From Ruegeria conchae (lineage in GTDB: Bacteria; Pseudomonadota; Alphaproteobacteria; Rhodobacterales; Rhodobacteraceae), in NCBI RefSeq assembly GCF_000192475.1, contig NZ_AEYW01000013.1, positions 372,001-436,000 of the forward strand: a stretch of DNA of 64,000 nt, given 5' to 3'. Every line of letters begins with the position of its first letter. Within the stretch, counting starts at the first letter, position 1. Below the pieces are notes generated by a model. It was not told the origin of the DNA and made no database searches. It saw only the letters and a list, made by a program, of their open reading frames with translations. The position numbers and the translations under genes were made by a program. Shown here piece by piece: positions 35,932-46,532 of the stretch.

Positions 35932-36705
35932 ATGACAATCGCAGCCAAAGCCAACGCCCTTTGGGAATACGCCAATCCGCGCAAGTTCCTCGCCACCAGC
36001 GAGCGGGTTCTTCCGTTCTTCTGGATCGGTGCAGGTCTGTGTCTGGTCGTAGGATTGATCTGGGGTTTCTTCTTTACCCCTGATGACTACAAACAAGGCT
36101 CGACCGTAAAGATCATCTACCTGCACGTGCCTGCCGCGCTGATGGCGATCAATTGCTGGATCATGATGCTGGCGACCTCGCTCGTCTGGCTGGTGCGCCG
36201 CCACCATGTGAGCGCATTGGCCGCCCGCGCCGCTGCGCCGATCGGCATCGTGATGACGTTGATCGCTTTGGCCACCGGAGCGATCTGGGGCCAGCCCATG
36301 TGGGGTACATGGTGGGCCTGGGATCCGCGCCTGACCTCGTTCCTGATTCTGTTCCTGTTTTATTTGGGTTATGTCGCGCTATGGGAGGCGATCGAAGATC
36401 CGGACACCGCGGCTGATCTGACCTCGGTCCTTTGCCTCGTGGGCTCGGTCTTTGCATTCCTCAGCCGGTATGCGGTGAATTTCTGGAATCAGGGGCTGCA
36501 TCAGGGGGCTTCCGTGATGCGTGCAGGGGCGATCACAGGTACGGATACCGAGGAGAAGGTTAGCAACATCTACTTCTATCCGCTGCTCCTGTGTATCATC
36601 GGCTTTGTGCTTCTGTTTATCGCGCTGGTCTTCTATCGCACGGGCACCGAAATCCGAGCCCGTCGAACCAAGGCGCTGATGGCGCGGGAAAGGGTGAACG
36701 GATGA
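35932..36705 (+). CDS. ccmC: Haem ABC transporter permease CcmC
   Basis: 257 residues from the ATG at 35932 (a GTG at 35926 is in frame). Six membrane helices with the tryptophan-rich WWD haem-binding segment WGQPMWGTWWAWDPRLTS and flanking conserved histidines (IIYLHVPAA; LHQGASVM). CcmC loads haem onto CcmE in the periplasm. The stop overlaps ccmD as ATGA. Confidence 0.95.
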   Translation: MTIAAKANALWEYANPRKFLATSERVLPFFWIGAGLCLVVGLIWGFFFTPDDYKQGSTVKIIYLHVPAALMAINCWIMMLATSLVWLVRRHHVSALAARAAAPIGIVMTLIALATGAIWGQPMWGTWWAWDPRLTSFLILFLFYLGYVALWEAIEDPDTAADLTSVLCLVGSVFAFLSRYAVNFWNQGLHQGASVMRAGAITGTDTEEKVSNIYFYPLLLCIIGFVLLFIALVFYRTGTEIRARRTKALMARERVNG

Positions 36706-36860
36706 TCCCTGATCTTGGAAAATATGCCGATACTGTTTTGTGGTCCTATGTTGTATCCATCGGGCTTCTGATTGCGCTGGTGGGATTCAGCGTGATCCGA
36801 GGCCGCAAGGTGCGGGCTGAGATGGAGAAAGTCGAACAGAGGATGTCGCGCAATGGCTAA
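36702..36860 (+). CDS. ccmD: Haem exporter protein CcmD
   Basis: 52 residues from the ATG at 36702, overlapping the ccmC stop. One membrane helix (TVLWSYVVSIGLLIALVGFSVI) followed by a basic, charged C-terminus (RGRKVRAEMEKVEQRMSRNG) is the standard CcmD layout. CcmD stabilises CcmC-CcmE contact. It overlaps ccmG by 8 bases. Confidence 0.92.
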   Translation: MIPDLGKYADTVLWSYVVSIGLLIALVGFSVIRGRKVRAEMEKVEQRMSRNG

Positions 36861-37395
36861 GATTTCGCCCCTGATGATCGCGCCTCCTCTGATTTTCGGA
36901 GCCTTCGCTGTGCTTGCTGGAATCGGCATGTTCCGCGACGACCCCAATGCCTTGCCTTCGGCGCGCGAAGGGCAGCCTGCTCCGCCCGTCGTTCTGACAG
37001 AATTCGCGGGTAAACCCGGTTTCGACGATGCCACCCTGCGTGATGGTGAGGTCAAGCTGGTCAACTACTGGGCCAGTTGGTGCGCCCCGTGCCGCGTCGA
37101 ACACCCCAACCTGCAGGCTTTGTCCGACGAGGGGATTCCAGTTTACGGCATCAACTACAAAGACCAACTGGACAATGCCGAGGCTTTTTTGACCGAGCTG
37201 GGTGATCCCTATGCCGGGATCGGACGGGATGAACAGGGCCGTATGGGGCTGGATTGGGGCGTCTACGGCGTGCCCGAGACCTATGTGGTCGATGGTGAGG
37301 GCACGATTATTCTGCGCTGGGCCGGGCCGATTACGCAGCGGGTGATCGAGAGCACGATCCGCCCGGCGCTTGAGAAAGCCGCGGGGGGCTCATAA
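36853..37395 (+). CDS. ccmG: Thiol:disulfide interchange protein CcmG (DsbE)
   Basis: 180 residues. An N-terminal membrane anchor (LMIAPPLIFGAFAVLAGIGM) precedes a periplasmic thioredoxin fold with the active site WCAPC (Cys77, Cys80) and the cis-proline region YGVPETYVVDGEG. CcmG reduces the CXXCH motif of apocytochrome c before haem ligation. It ends the ccmABCDG run; ccmE, ccmF and ccmH are not in the window, while ccmI is at 1.9-3.1 kb. It overlaps the convergent SDR gene by 6 bases at the stop codons. Confidence 0.95.
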   Translation: MAKISPLMIAPPLIFGAFAVLAGIGMFRDDPNALPSAREGQPAPPVVLTEFAGKPGFDDATLRDGEVKLVNYWASWCAPCRVEHPNLQALSDEGIPVYGINYKDQLDNAEAFLTELGDPYAGIGRDEQGRMGLDWGVYGVPETYVVDGEGTIILRWAGPITQRVIESTIRPALEKAAGGS

Positions 37396-38091
37396 GCGAT
37401 AGCCACCCGTCACGGTTAACACCTCGCCGGTGATAAACGACGCGGCATCCGAGGCCAAGAATCTAACAGCCTTGGCGATATCATCGGGCTTTCCCGCGCG
37501 TCCTAAGGCGGTGTCGTTGACAAACAGAGCAGTCAGTTCCTCTGATCGAGGTGCTTCGGGAATGTTAATCGCGCCTGGCGCCACTGCGTTGACACGTATC
37601 CCCTCGGGCCCAAGCTCTTTGGCCATGGCGCGGGTCCACAGGTTCAAGGCCGCTTTACTGGCGCCATAGGTCACTGCGTCTCGGGGGGGCAGGACTGCGT
37701 TCATTGATGAGATGCTGACGATTGAGGCATCGCGTTTCAGATGCGGCAGCGCGGCGGTTAACAACGCGGCTGGAGCCAGTAGGTTAAGGTCCAGAATGGC
37801 GCGATGATTCTCGGCCTGAAATTCTTCTTTCGGCGTAGATTTCACCAGACCGGCGTTATTGACGATCACATCAAGCCGCCCAAAGTGCTGCACTACCTGT
37901 TCGATCACCTTGGCAGGCTGATCTGGCGCAGATAGGTCGGAACGTATAGCCAGTTTATCCCCGACCAAAAGATCTGGCATCGGTTCGCTCGACAGCCATG
38001 TAAATGCAATGCGGTGATCGCGGCCCAGGTCTTCGACGATTGCGCGCCCAATGCCGCGCGCGCCGCCGGTTATCAATGCGACTTTTTCCAT
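37390..38091 (-). CDS. SDR family oxidoreductase
   Basis: 233 residues. Classical short-chain dehydrogenase: cofactor motif TGGARGIG near the N-terminus, NNAG, and the catalytic set Ser (ISSMNAV), Tyr and Lys (TYGASK). The C-terminus SFITGEVLTVTGGYRL is FabG-like. The arrangement suggests NADP(H) and a 3-oxoacyl or small-molecule carbonyl substrate, but the specific reaction is not determinable. It stands alone between ccmG and the BCCT gene. Confidence 0.9.
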   Translation of the reverse strand: MEKVALITGGARGIGRAIVEDLGRDHRIAFTWLSSEPMPDLLVGDKLAIRSDLSAPDQPAKVIEQVVQHFGRLDVIVNNAGLVKSTPKEEFQAENHRAILDLNLLAPAALLTAALPHLKRDASIVSISSMNAVLPPRDAVTYGASKAALNLWTRAMAKELGPEGIRVNAVAPGAINIPEAPRSEELTALFVNDTALGRAGKPDDIAKAVRFLASDAASFITGEVLTVTGGYRL

Positions 38092-38130
38092 AGTCGCAGA
38101 AAATCGGTAAAGCGGCAGAGATTCAAGCAG

Positions 38131-38220
38131 CTACTTGCGAACCAAAATCCAGATCATTGCGCCGATGAAGGCAAATGTGGTGAGGTTCATCAGGGTGTCT
38201 GTCAGATCACCGATCAGCAT
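38131..38220 (-). CDS. 29-residue single-helix membrane protein overlapping the BCCT gene
   Basis: An ATG at 38220 opens a 29-residue frame to TAG at 38131, overlapping the last 14 bases of the BCCT transporter gene. A very strong ribosome binding site (GAGGAGGGG, 9 bases before the ATG) lies inside the transporter's final codons. The product has a polar start (MLIGDLTDTLMN), a hydrophobic helix (TTFAFIGAMIWILV) and a basic end (RK), the layout of small regulatory subunits of membrane transporters. It is too short for ordinary gene finders. Association with the BCCT carrier is inferred from overlap. Confidence 0.7.
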   Translation of the reverse strand: MLIGDLTDTLMNLTTFAFIGAMIWILVRK

Positions 38221-39709
38221 GGATTTGCCCCTCCTCTCGTAACCCTCGGAATAGGCAGACCATCAGCAGAACCGAGATGAACACAAAGGGTAGCGCTCCA
38301 AGTGAAATCAGGACTTTGACCGAGTCCACCGAGCCCGACAGGATCATCGCGACGCTCAACAGGCCCAGTAATGCGCCCCAGAGCAGGCGCACGCGCGGTG
38401 GCGGATTTTCATCCCCCTCGGTCGAGAAGGTGCCCAGCACAAAGGCCGCGCTGACGACGCTGGTTACGATGAACAGAAACGCCGCGGCTACGGTTGCGAG
38501 TGTTGTGATCAGCGACAGCGGCAAACGGTCGAGCAGGGCAAAAGTTACACGCTCGATGTTTGTTTGCGTATAGGCCAACAGCTCTCCGGCACCGTTGAGC
38601 GCCTCAAACAGACCAATGCCGCCAAAGGCACCAAACCAAAGGATCGAGAACAGTGTGGGTGCGAAGAGCACTCCGATCACGAATTCTCGGATCGTGCGAC
38701 CGCGAGAGATACGCGCGACGAACACGCCGACAAATGGCCCCCAGGCGATCCACCAGACCATGTAGGTCAGGGTCCAGTCGCTGAACCATTTGGTGACGTC
38801 ATCGCCGAAGAACGTGAAGGTCTGAAAGCCCCGAGGGATGACATTGGTGACGTAATCGCCGAACCCCTGAACCACAGTGTTCAACAGATACTCTGTGGGG
38901 CCGAGGACAACCGTATAGGCCACAAGGCAGATCGCGATCAGCATTGCTGCATTCGACAAACGCGCCATGCCTTGGCCAAGGTCAATCAACAGAGCAGGGA
39001 TATAGGCTGCGACCATCGCCAGGAAAACAACGCCGATCAGAAGGGCACCAACCGTTTCCCGACCACCCAGAACCGCGATCCCGTCCGCAACCTGAAACAC
39101 GCCCATGGCCATGGAGCCGCCAACGCCGATGGCGATGGCGACGATGGCCATGAAATCCGACAGCCACCCGACCCGCTCGGCCCAGCGTTCACCGGGAAAC
39201 AGGCTTTTGATCGGGGCGCTGACCATCATGCCCGTCCCGCGCCGAAAGCTGAAATAAGCGATGGTCAGCGCGGTGGAGCCGTAAATCGCCCAGGCGTGCA
39301 GGCCCCAGTGGAAGTTTGTCGCCAGCATCGCCTGCTGCGCGGCAACAAAATCGGGGGCCATGCCTGAGATGAAGTTGAAATGGGTTAGTGGCTCGGCGAC
39401 GGCCCAGAACAGCAATCCGACGCCCATTCCGGCCGAGAATAGCATTGAGATCCAAGTGGCGGTCGAGAACTCGGGCTCTTCATCATCCCGGCCCAAACGA
39501 ATGTTGCCATAGGGCGAAAATGCGAGAACCAAACACCCGATCAACATGCCCGAGGCCGCGAGCATCACGAACCATCCGCGACTGTGGAAGGTTTGCTGCA
39601 CGATGCCGTTGGCCCAAGTCACCAGGCTCTGGATATCGATCACGCCCCATATCCCGATCACCGAGATGACGCTGAGCGAGCAAACCAGCAAGGCGTTAGG
39701 TTTTTTCAT
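38207..39709 (-). CDS. BCCT family betaine/choline/carnitine-type transporter
   Basis: 500 residues, twelve membrane helices. The family's most conserved segment is present (MVWWIAWGPFVGVFVARISR followed by GRTIREFVIGV), as is the glycine-rich unwound helix (FSAGMGVGLLFWAVAEPLTHF). BCCT carriers import quaternary amines such as glycine betaine, choline and carnitine, and in marine bacteria also DMSP, driven by Na+ or H+. The long N- or C-terminal osmosensing tail of BetP is absent, which suggests a nutrient rather than a purely osmotic role. A small membrane protein overlaps the 3' end. Confidence 0.93.
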   Translation of the reverse strand: MKKPNALLVCSLSVISVIGIWGVIDIQSLVTWANGIVQQTFHSRGWFVMLAASGMLIGCLVLAFSPYGNIRLGRDDEEPEFSTATWISMLFSAGMGVGLLFWAVAEPLTHFNFISGMAPDFVAAQQAMLATNFHWGLHAWAIYGSTALTIAYFSFRRGTGMMVSAPIKSLFPGERWAERVGWLSDFMAIVAIAIGVGGSMAMGVFQVADGIAVLGGRETVGALLIGVVFLAMVAAYIPALLIDLGQGMARLSNAAMLIAICLVAYTVVLGPTEYLLNTVVQGFGDYVTNVIPRGFQTFTFFGDDVTKWFSDWTLTYMVWWIAWGPFVGVFVARISRGRTIREFVIGVLFAPTLFSILWFGAFGGIGLFEALNGAGELLAYTQTNIERVTFALLDRLPLSLITTLATVAAAFLFIVTSVVSAAFVLGTFSTEGDENPPPRVRLLWGALLGLLSVAMILSGSVDSVKVLISLGALPFVFISVLLMVCLFRGLREEGQIHADR

Positions 39710-39769
39710 AGTGATTGGGTTCCAGATGTGCTTTCGCCTAACAGTTTCAGACTTTTGAATAAATGACCA

Positions 39770-39800
39770 GAAAACAAAACCCCCGGCGCTGGGCCGGAGG
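39770..39800 (-). terminator. Intrinsic terminator of aconitase
   Basis: On the minus strand the arms at 39800-39793 and 39787-39780 form an 8-bp GC stem with one mismatch, followed by TTTTGTTTT. It lies about 30 bases after the acnA stop. Confidence 0.8.
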
Positions 39801-39829
39801 TGAAGATCGGATTGTAAGCTATTGCGTTA

Positions 39830-42517
<2,688 letters not shown>

Positions 42518-42743
42518 CTTTGGCCTCCCTCTCGAATGATTTGGATACTAGAGTTCGCTATGGCTTATCTGCATCACGGCACGCGTTGTTTCAAGGTGCA
42601 ACGGCTCACATACATATAAAATTGTATACCATTGCACACATTTTGCCGAAGATTGAAGGTTTCGGTCTCAAGAAACCTTGATTGGCAGTTTTTTCAGTTT
42701 CGATCTAATGCTTGTTGGTGCTCACAAAAAATCGAGAGAACCC

Positions 42744-43445
42744 ATGCTCAGATCGGCCACCGCATCCGCGTTTGTTTCGCTCTTTCTTGCTGTCTCGGCT
42801 GAGGCGCAAGACGATCCGGTGGTGGTCGAATTGTTCACGTCACAAGGTTGCTCATCCTGCCCGCCTGCAGACCGGATCATGCATGAACTGGCCAAGCGAG
42901 ATGATGTGATCGGACTCGCGCTGCATGTCGACTATTGGGACTACATCGGGTGGAAAGACGAATATGCCAATCCCGATCATACAGTGCGACAGAGGGCCTA
43001 TGCGCGCGAAGGTGGGCGGACAATGATCTATACGCCGCAGATGGTTGTGAATGGGCAGCAGGACGTGGTTGGGGCCAAGTCATTTGAACTGAACCGATTG
43101 ATCGACGCGCACCTGACCGCAGCGCCCCAAGCCGAGGTTAGCGCCACGCGTACGGCTAACGACGTGACTGTGGACGTTGTCCCGGTCGAGTTGGCGGAAG
43201 GTGAAACCTATGATGTGCGGGTCGTGCAGTATTCGCCGATGCGTCACGCCTCGATCCGGCGCGGAGAACTGGCTGGGCACGAACTGGATTATGCGAATGT
43301 GGTTGAGAACTGGCAGGTGGCCGGTCACTGGGATGGCCAAACACCGAAGAGCTTCACTGCGTCGCTGTCATCGGATTTGCCGGCGGTAGTTCTGATCCAA
43401 CGTACAGAGCATGGTGCGATCGTCGCTGCGGCAAGAGTCGAGTAA
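42744..43445 (+). CDS. DUF1223 family secreted thioredoxin-like protein
   Basis: 233 residues from the ATG at 42744. A signal peptide (TASAFVSLFLAVSAEAQ) precedes a thioredoxin-like domain with a CSSCPP motif after VELFTSQG, the DUF1223 signature, and the strand IYTPQMVVNGQ. The second half is beta-rich. A redox or disulfide role in the periplasm is likely, but no substrate is known. The stop codon directly abuts the stop of the convergent acyltransferase-like gene. Confidence 0.87.
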   Translation: MLRSATASAFVSLFLAVSAEAQDDPVVVELFTSQGCSSCPPADRIMHELAKRDDVIGLALHVDYWDYIGWKDEYANPDHTVRQRAYAREGGRTMIYTPQMVVNGQQDVVGAKSFELNRLIDAHLTAAPQAEVSATRTANDVTVDVVPVELAEGETYDVRVVQYSPMRHASIRRGELAGHELDYANVVENWQVAGHWDGQTPKSFTASLSSDLPAVVLIQRTEHGAIVAAARVE

Positions 43446-44411
43446 TCAAGGCATATCTTTGGGTTGAACGCCTAGTCCACGCCAGGCCTTCCAGCGGCGG
43501 TGAATCCAGAACCATTGCCCCATATGTTGACGCACCATCGCTTCCAGATCGTCATTCGTGAACTGGGTCATGGTCTTGGGATCGGTATGGGGGACCGGAT
43601 CATGCAGAACGATCTCAAAATCGATCCCATTGGGTTGGCGCACCGCATAGCAGGGGATCAGTACAGCCTTGTACTTGATCGCAAGTTCCGCGTTCAGCAC
43701 CGAAGTCACGGCGGGTTTGCCGAAAAAGGTCAACTCTTCGCCGCCATGCGCATGCAGATCGGATACGATGGCGATAATACCTCCGCTTTTGAGCGATCTG
43801 ACCATCTCAACCATGCCCCGGCGCCCCTGTTCGAACATGGGGGAACCAGTCTGATGGAATGCTTCGACATACATATCGTTGAAGTACGGGTTAGCCATGC
43901 GGCGATAAAGGCAGCCGATGGGTCGACCGCTGCGGGCCTGCAAAGCGACGCGCGCTGCCAGATAATGACCAAAATGCGCAGTGATCATCATCACCGGACG
44001 TCCCTCGGCGACGGCGGTATCAAACGCCTGGACACCCGATCCAGAAACTTTGGCCTTGCTTTGCCGATCAATGAAACCATCGGCCGAAAAGTGCTCCATG
44101 ATCGCGCGTCCAGCATTGTCAGGCACGGCACGGCAGATTCGCTTGACCTCGGCCTCGGTTAAGTCGGGGCAGGTGAGTTTCAGGTTGCGGCGCACACGGG
44201 TCCGGAAACCAACCAAAGGCGCAAGCCAGCGAACAATTGCTCCCATTGCGCCGATACGGCGCTCATATGGCAGCAGGCGCATACAGCCGATCACACCGGT
44301 CAGAAACAAGTTGGCGATGTAGTATTTTCCAAGCTCAAAGCGGCTCAGTTCCGACTTTTCGACGGGCATGGGGAAGGACACCTGAGTGTTGTGAACTGCG
44401 CGCTCAGACAT
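43446..44411 (-). CDS. Lipid A biosynthesis acyltransferase-like protein (LpxL/HtrB superfamily)
   Basis: 321 residues. Conserved blocks of PF03279 are visible: MMITAHFGHYLAARVAL, GCLYRRMANPYFNDMYVEAF, ELTFFGKPAVTSVLNAELA, and the terminal QWFWIHRRWK. In LpxL-type enzymes the catalytic motif is H-x4-E/D. Here the sixth position of HFGHYL is leucine, so the acidic residue is missing. The usual DQ motif before the FFG block also reads DLHAHGG. It may therefore use a different mechanism or acceptor, or transfer to another lipid. A membrane-association segment lies at about 30-45. It is likely inner-membrane associated. Confidence 0.8.
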   Translation of the reverse strand: MSERAVHNTQVSFPMPVEKSELSRFELGKYYIANLFLTGVIGCMRLLPYERRIGAMGAIVRWLAPLVGFRTRVRRNLKLTCPDLTEAEVKRICRAVPDNAGRAIMEHFSADGFIDRQSKAKVSGSGVQAFDTAVAEGRPVMMITAHFGHYLAARVALQARSGRPIGCLYRRMANPYFNDMYVEAFHQTGSPMFEQGRRGMVEMVRSLKSGGIIAIVSDLHAHGGEELTFFGKPAVTSVLNAELAIKYKAVLIPCYAVRQPNGIDFEIVLHDPVPHTDPKTMTQFTNDDLEAMVRQHMGQWFWIHRRWKAWRGLGVQPKDMP

Positions 44412-44454
44412 ACAGTCCTCATCGTGCGATCACAAGTAGCCGCGCCGGGCCAGA

Positions 44455-45549
44455 TTATTCTTCAGCCTCTTCCGTTTCGACAAGTGTAATCGCGCCTTCG
44501 TCCAGAAGGGCGCGAATGGCGGCGACGACCTGAGACATCGCATCCTCGGTATCGGATTGTTTGACTTTGCCACGTTCGGCCATTTCTTCACGCAGATTGT
44601 CTGCCATGCGAGAGGACACGTTTGCCAGCAAGAACTCTACCGTTGCAAGGTCTTCGTCGGTGCTGGCCCCGGCAAGTGCGGTGACAAGAATAGGTTGGTC
44701 CACGCTGCGCAGAATCGCAGGAATATCGCGGGGTTGGATGCGGGAAGGCACGTGCGAAAAGATGAAGATCGATTGCCGGACGGTATTGGCAAAATCGGCG
44801 TCTTCTTCATCCAGCGCGGTCAGCAAACCATCACGCGTCGCCGCAGCGGACTGGTTGAGGATCGCGCCCACACGCTCACCCGGTCCATCCCGAAAGGCGG
44901 GCTCGGGTCGTTGATCCAATTGAGCAGCCAAGGACCAACCAATCCGCTCAACCGCCTCAGGCGTCACGTTGGCCGTTTTCGATACCGCATAGGTTATCCG
45001 CCGCGCCGTGGGGCCGGGCAGGTGGCCCAGCAACTGGGCGGCCTTGGCGGTTTCGAGTTTTGACAGCATAACAGCTGCCACCTCTGTGCTTTCCGCTCTG
45101 GCCATCTCGGCCAGATTTTCTGCGGATACCTCTCGCAAGCGTTGCCATGGGTCACCGATCTGGCGTACCCCCGCCACCTTGCGCAACCGGGCAGCAGTGG
45201 CCGGTGCAATTTTGCCATTCACGGCATCCAGTGCGCCCGCCAACCCATGTGGAAATGAGAGACCGACACCATCAAGCGCATCGGCAAATTCCTGTGCGAC
45301 AGCGGCGAGCGTCACTCGGTCAACCAGTCCCATTTGACCCAGTTGATGGGTCAACTGCTCCTGCAGCAGGTCAGGCAGTTCCTCAAGCGGGATATCCGCG
45401 CCTTCGTTCAGAAGAAGCCGTACAACAACCGCAGCCTTTTCCCGATTGCTGAGATTGCGAGGCACGACGCGTGGGGCGTCGTTCTCTTGGTCGGCCGCCG
45501 AGGACTGAGCACCCGGCGACATCTGTACCATTAGGTTCGTATCCTGCAT
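44455..45549 (-). CDS. fliG: Flagellar motor switch protein FliG
   Basis: 364 residues. The N-terminal FliG domain begins with SNREKAAVVVRLLLNEGADIPL, the middle domain carries the LGHLPGPTARRITYAVSK segment (EHPQ-type region), and the C-terminal armadillo-like part includes FIFSHVPSRIQPRDIPAILRSVDQPILVTAL, where torque-generating residues lie. FliG sits at the cytoplasmic face of the C-ring and contacts MotA. No other flagellar gene is nearby, so it is isolated from the main flagellar cluster. The start ATG 45549 lacks a strong ribosome binding site; Met7 (45531) is possible. Confidence 0.85.
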   Translation of the reverse strand: MQDTNLMVQMSPGAQSSAADQENDAPRVVPRNLSNREKAAVVVRLLLNEGADIPLEELPDLLQEQLTHQLGQMGLVDRVTLAAVAQEFADALDGVGLSFPHGLAGALDAVNGKIAPATAARLRKVAGVRQIGDPWQRLREVSAENLAEMARAESTEVAAVMLSKLETAKAAQLLGHLPGPTARRITYAVSKTANVTPEAVERIGWSLAAQLDQRPEPAFRDGPGERVGAILNQSAAATRDGLLTALDEEDADFANTVRQSIFIFSHVPSRIQPRDIPAILRSVDQPILVTALAGASTDEDLATVEFLLANVSSRMADNLREEMAERGKVKQSDTEDAMSQVVAAIRALLDEGAITLVETEEAEE

Positions 45550-45615
45550 CTGCCTGCATTGCCAATATTGCGTTACAGGTAGTTTAGGTAGACTCAGGTA
45601 AAGAAACCCTGAAAC

Positions 45616-46158
45616 TCAGTAGCTATAGGTCAGCCCGGTGCGAATAGCCTCGCGCAGCGATGCTTCGGCCCAAGTACCTTCACCGCCGCGCGCCTTGATC
45701 TCGCGCCATTGCGCTATGGCTAGTTCGTTCTTTCCCTCGGCGACAAAGCCCTGACCCATATAGCTACGGGCGAGAATGTTATCAGGGTTGGTTTCGATGG
45801 CTTTCTGATAGAAGGTGTTGGCCAGTTCCAACTCACCCATTTTGCGATAGGTGAAGCCCCAATAGGTCTGCACCCGATCGTCACCTTGGTTCATGATACG
45901 CAGAATGCCCTGCGCGTTCTCATATTGCCCGTCATAGGCCAACTCACGCACGGCGTCATACAACTGATCGTCGGAGAACTTGGATTTGTCTGGTTTAACA
46001 CAGCGCCCTGCAGACTCGTCGTAAACCCGACCAAACAGGCACTTCTTGGTGGTATTTGTCGGCTTGGGTGGGCTGCTATCACCACCACCCGCAGCAATTG
46101 CCATGGGTGCGAAGGTAAAGGCCTGAAGAGCGATGGCCGAGGCTAGTACGAGACGCAT
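45616..46158 (-). CDS. Secreted tetratricopeptide protein with a cysteine loop
   Basis: 180 residues. Signal peptide (MRLVLASAIALQAFTFAPMAIA), then a Pro/Thr/Lys linker, a 14-residue cysteine loop (Cys40-Cys53, CLFGRVYDESAGRC) followed by VKPD, and two to three TPR units (about 65-165; TYWGFTYRKMGELELANTFYQK and ILARSYMGQGFVAEGKNELA). A periplasmic or surface scaffolding role is likely. The same cysteine loop occurs in the 50-residue protein just downstream. Function is unknown. Confidence 0.82.
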   Translation of the reverse strand: MRLVLASAIALQAFTFAPMAIAAGGGDSSPPKPTNTTKKCLFGRVYDESAGRCVKPDKSKFSDDQLYDAVRELAYDGQYENAQGILRIMNQGDDRVQTYWGFTYRKMGELELANTFYQKAIETNPDNILARSYMGQGFVAEGKNELAIAQWREIKARGGEGTWAEASLREAIRTGLTYSY

Positions 46159-46262
46159 GTTCCTACTCCATTGTCAAAGTGACTTGTTACAATCATAGCG
46201 TGATCTACAAAAAAGCTAACGATTGACAGATCGCTTTTATTCACAAGCAGGAAATAAAAATG

Positions 46263-46415
46263 TCAGCTATTGACGATTTTCATGCAGCTTTGGCTTTCGC
46301 TGTCCCATGTCGTGCCTTCCGCACAGGACTGGGTTTGCTTTGCATGACCGCTGCAAGCAAGCCCGGCGGTGCCTGCGCAAATCAAAGCAATTGCACATAG
46401 AGCAGTTCTTAGCAT
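46263..46415 (-). CDS. 50-residue secreted cysteine-loop protein
   Basis: 50 residues from the ATG at 46415, preceded by AAAGGA. A signal sequence (MLRTALCAIALICAGTAGLA) is followed by a short mature part with the loop CAEGTTWDSESQSC (Cys31-Cys44), then MK. Cys21 follows the signal but the lipobox is imperfect. The loop has the same spacing and the same C-x2-G-x2-[YW]-D-x5-C-[VM]-K pattern as the TPR protein upstream. A terminator of purB follows on the same strand. I do not recognise a named family. Confidence 0.7.
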   Translation of the reverse strand: MLRTALCAIALICAGTAGLACSGHAKQTQSCAEGTTWDSESQSCMKIVNS

Positions 46416-46481
46416 CGTGTTTTCCTTTCGCGGAAAAGATGCCAGCAGATTAACCGAGTTTTGCCAATCTGGCAAAGAAAC

Positions 46482-46513
46482 AAGGCCCGTCCTGAACAAA
46501 CAGGCCGGGCCTT
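46482..46513 (-). terminator. Intrinsic terminator of purB
   Basis: A 13-bp stem with one mismatch (46482-46494 with 46501-46513) is followed on the minus strand by TTGTTTCTTT. It lies 20 bases after the purB stop. Confidence 0.9.
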
Positions 46514-46532
46514 GCTTAAATCCGGTCCGGAC

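Noticed and set aside
38564-39367. 267-residue plus-strand frame opposite the BCCT gene
   Set aside because: Antisense to a transporter with clear helices. Charged low-information sequence typical of the reverse of membrane codons.
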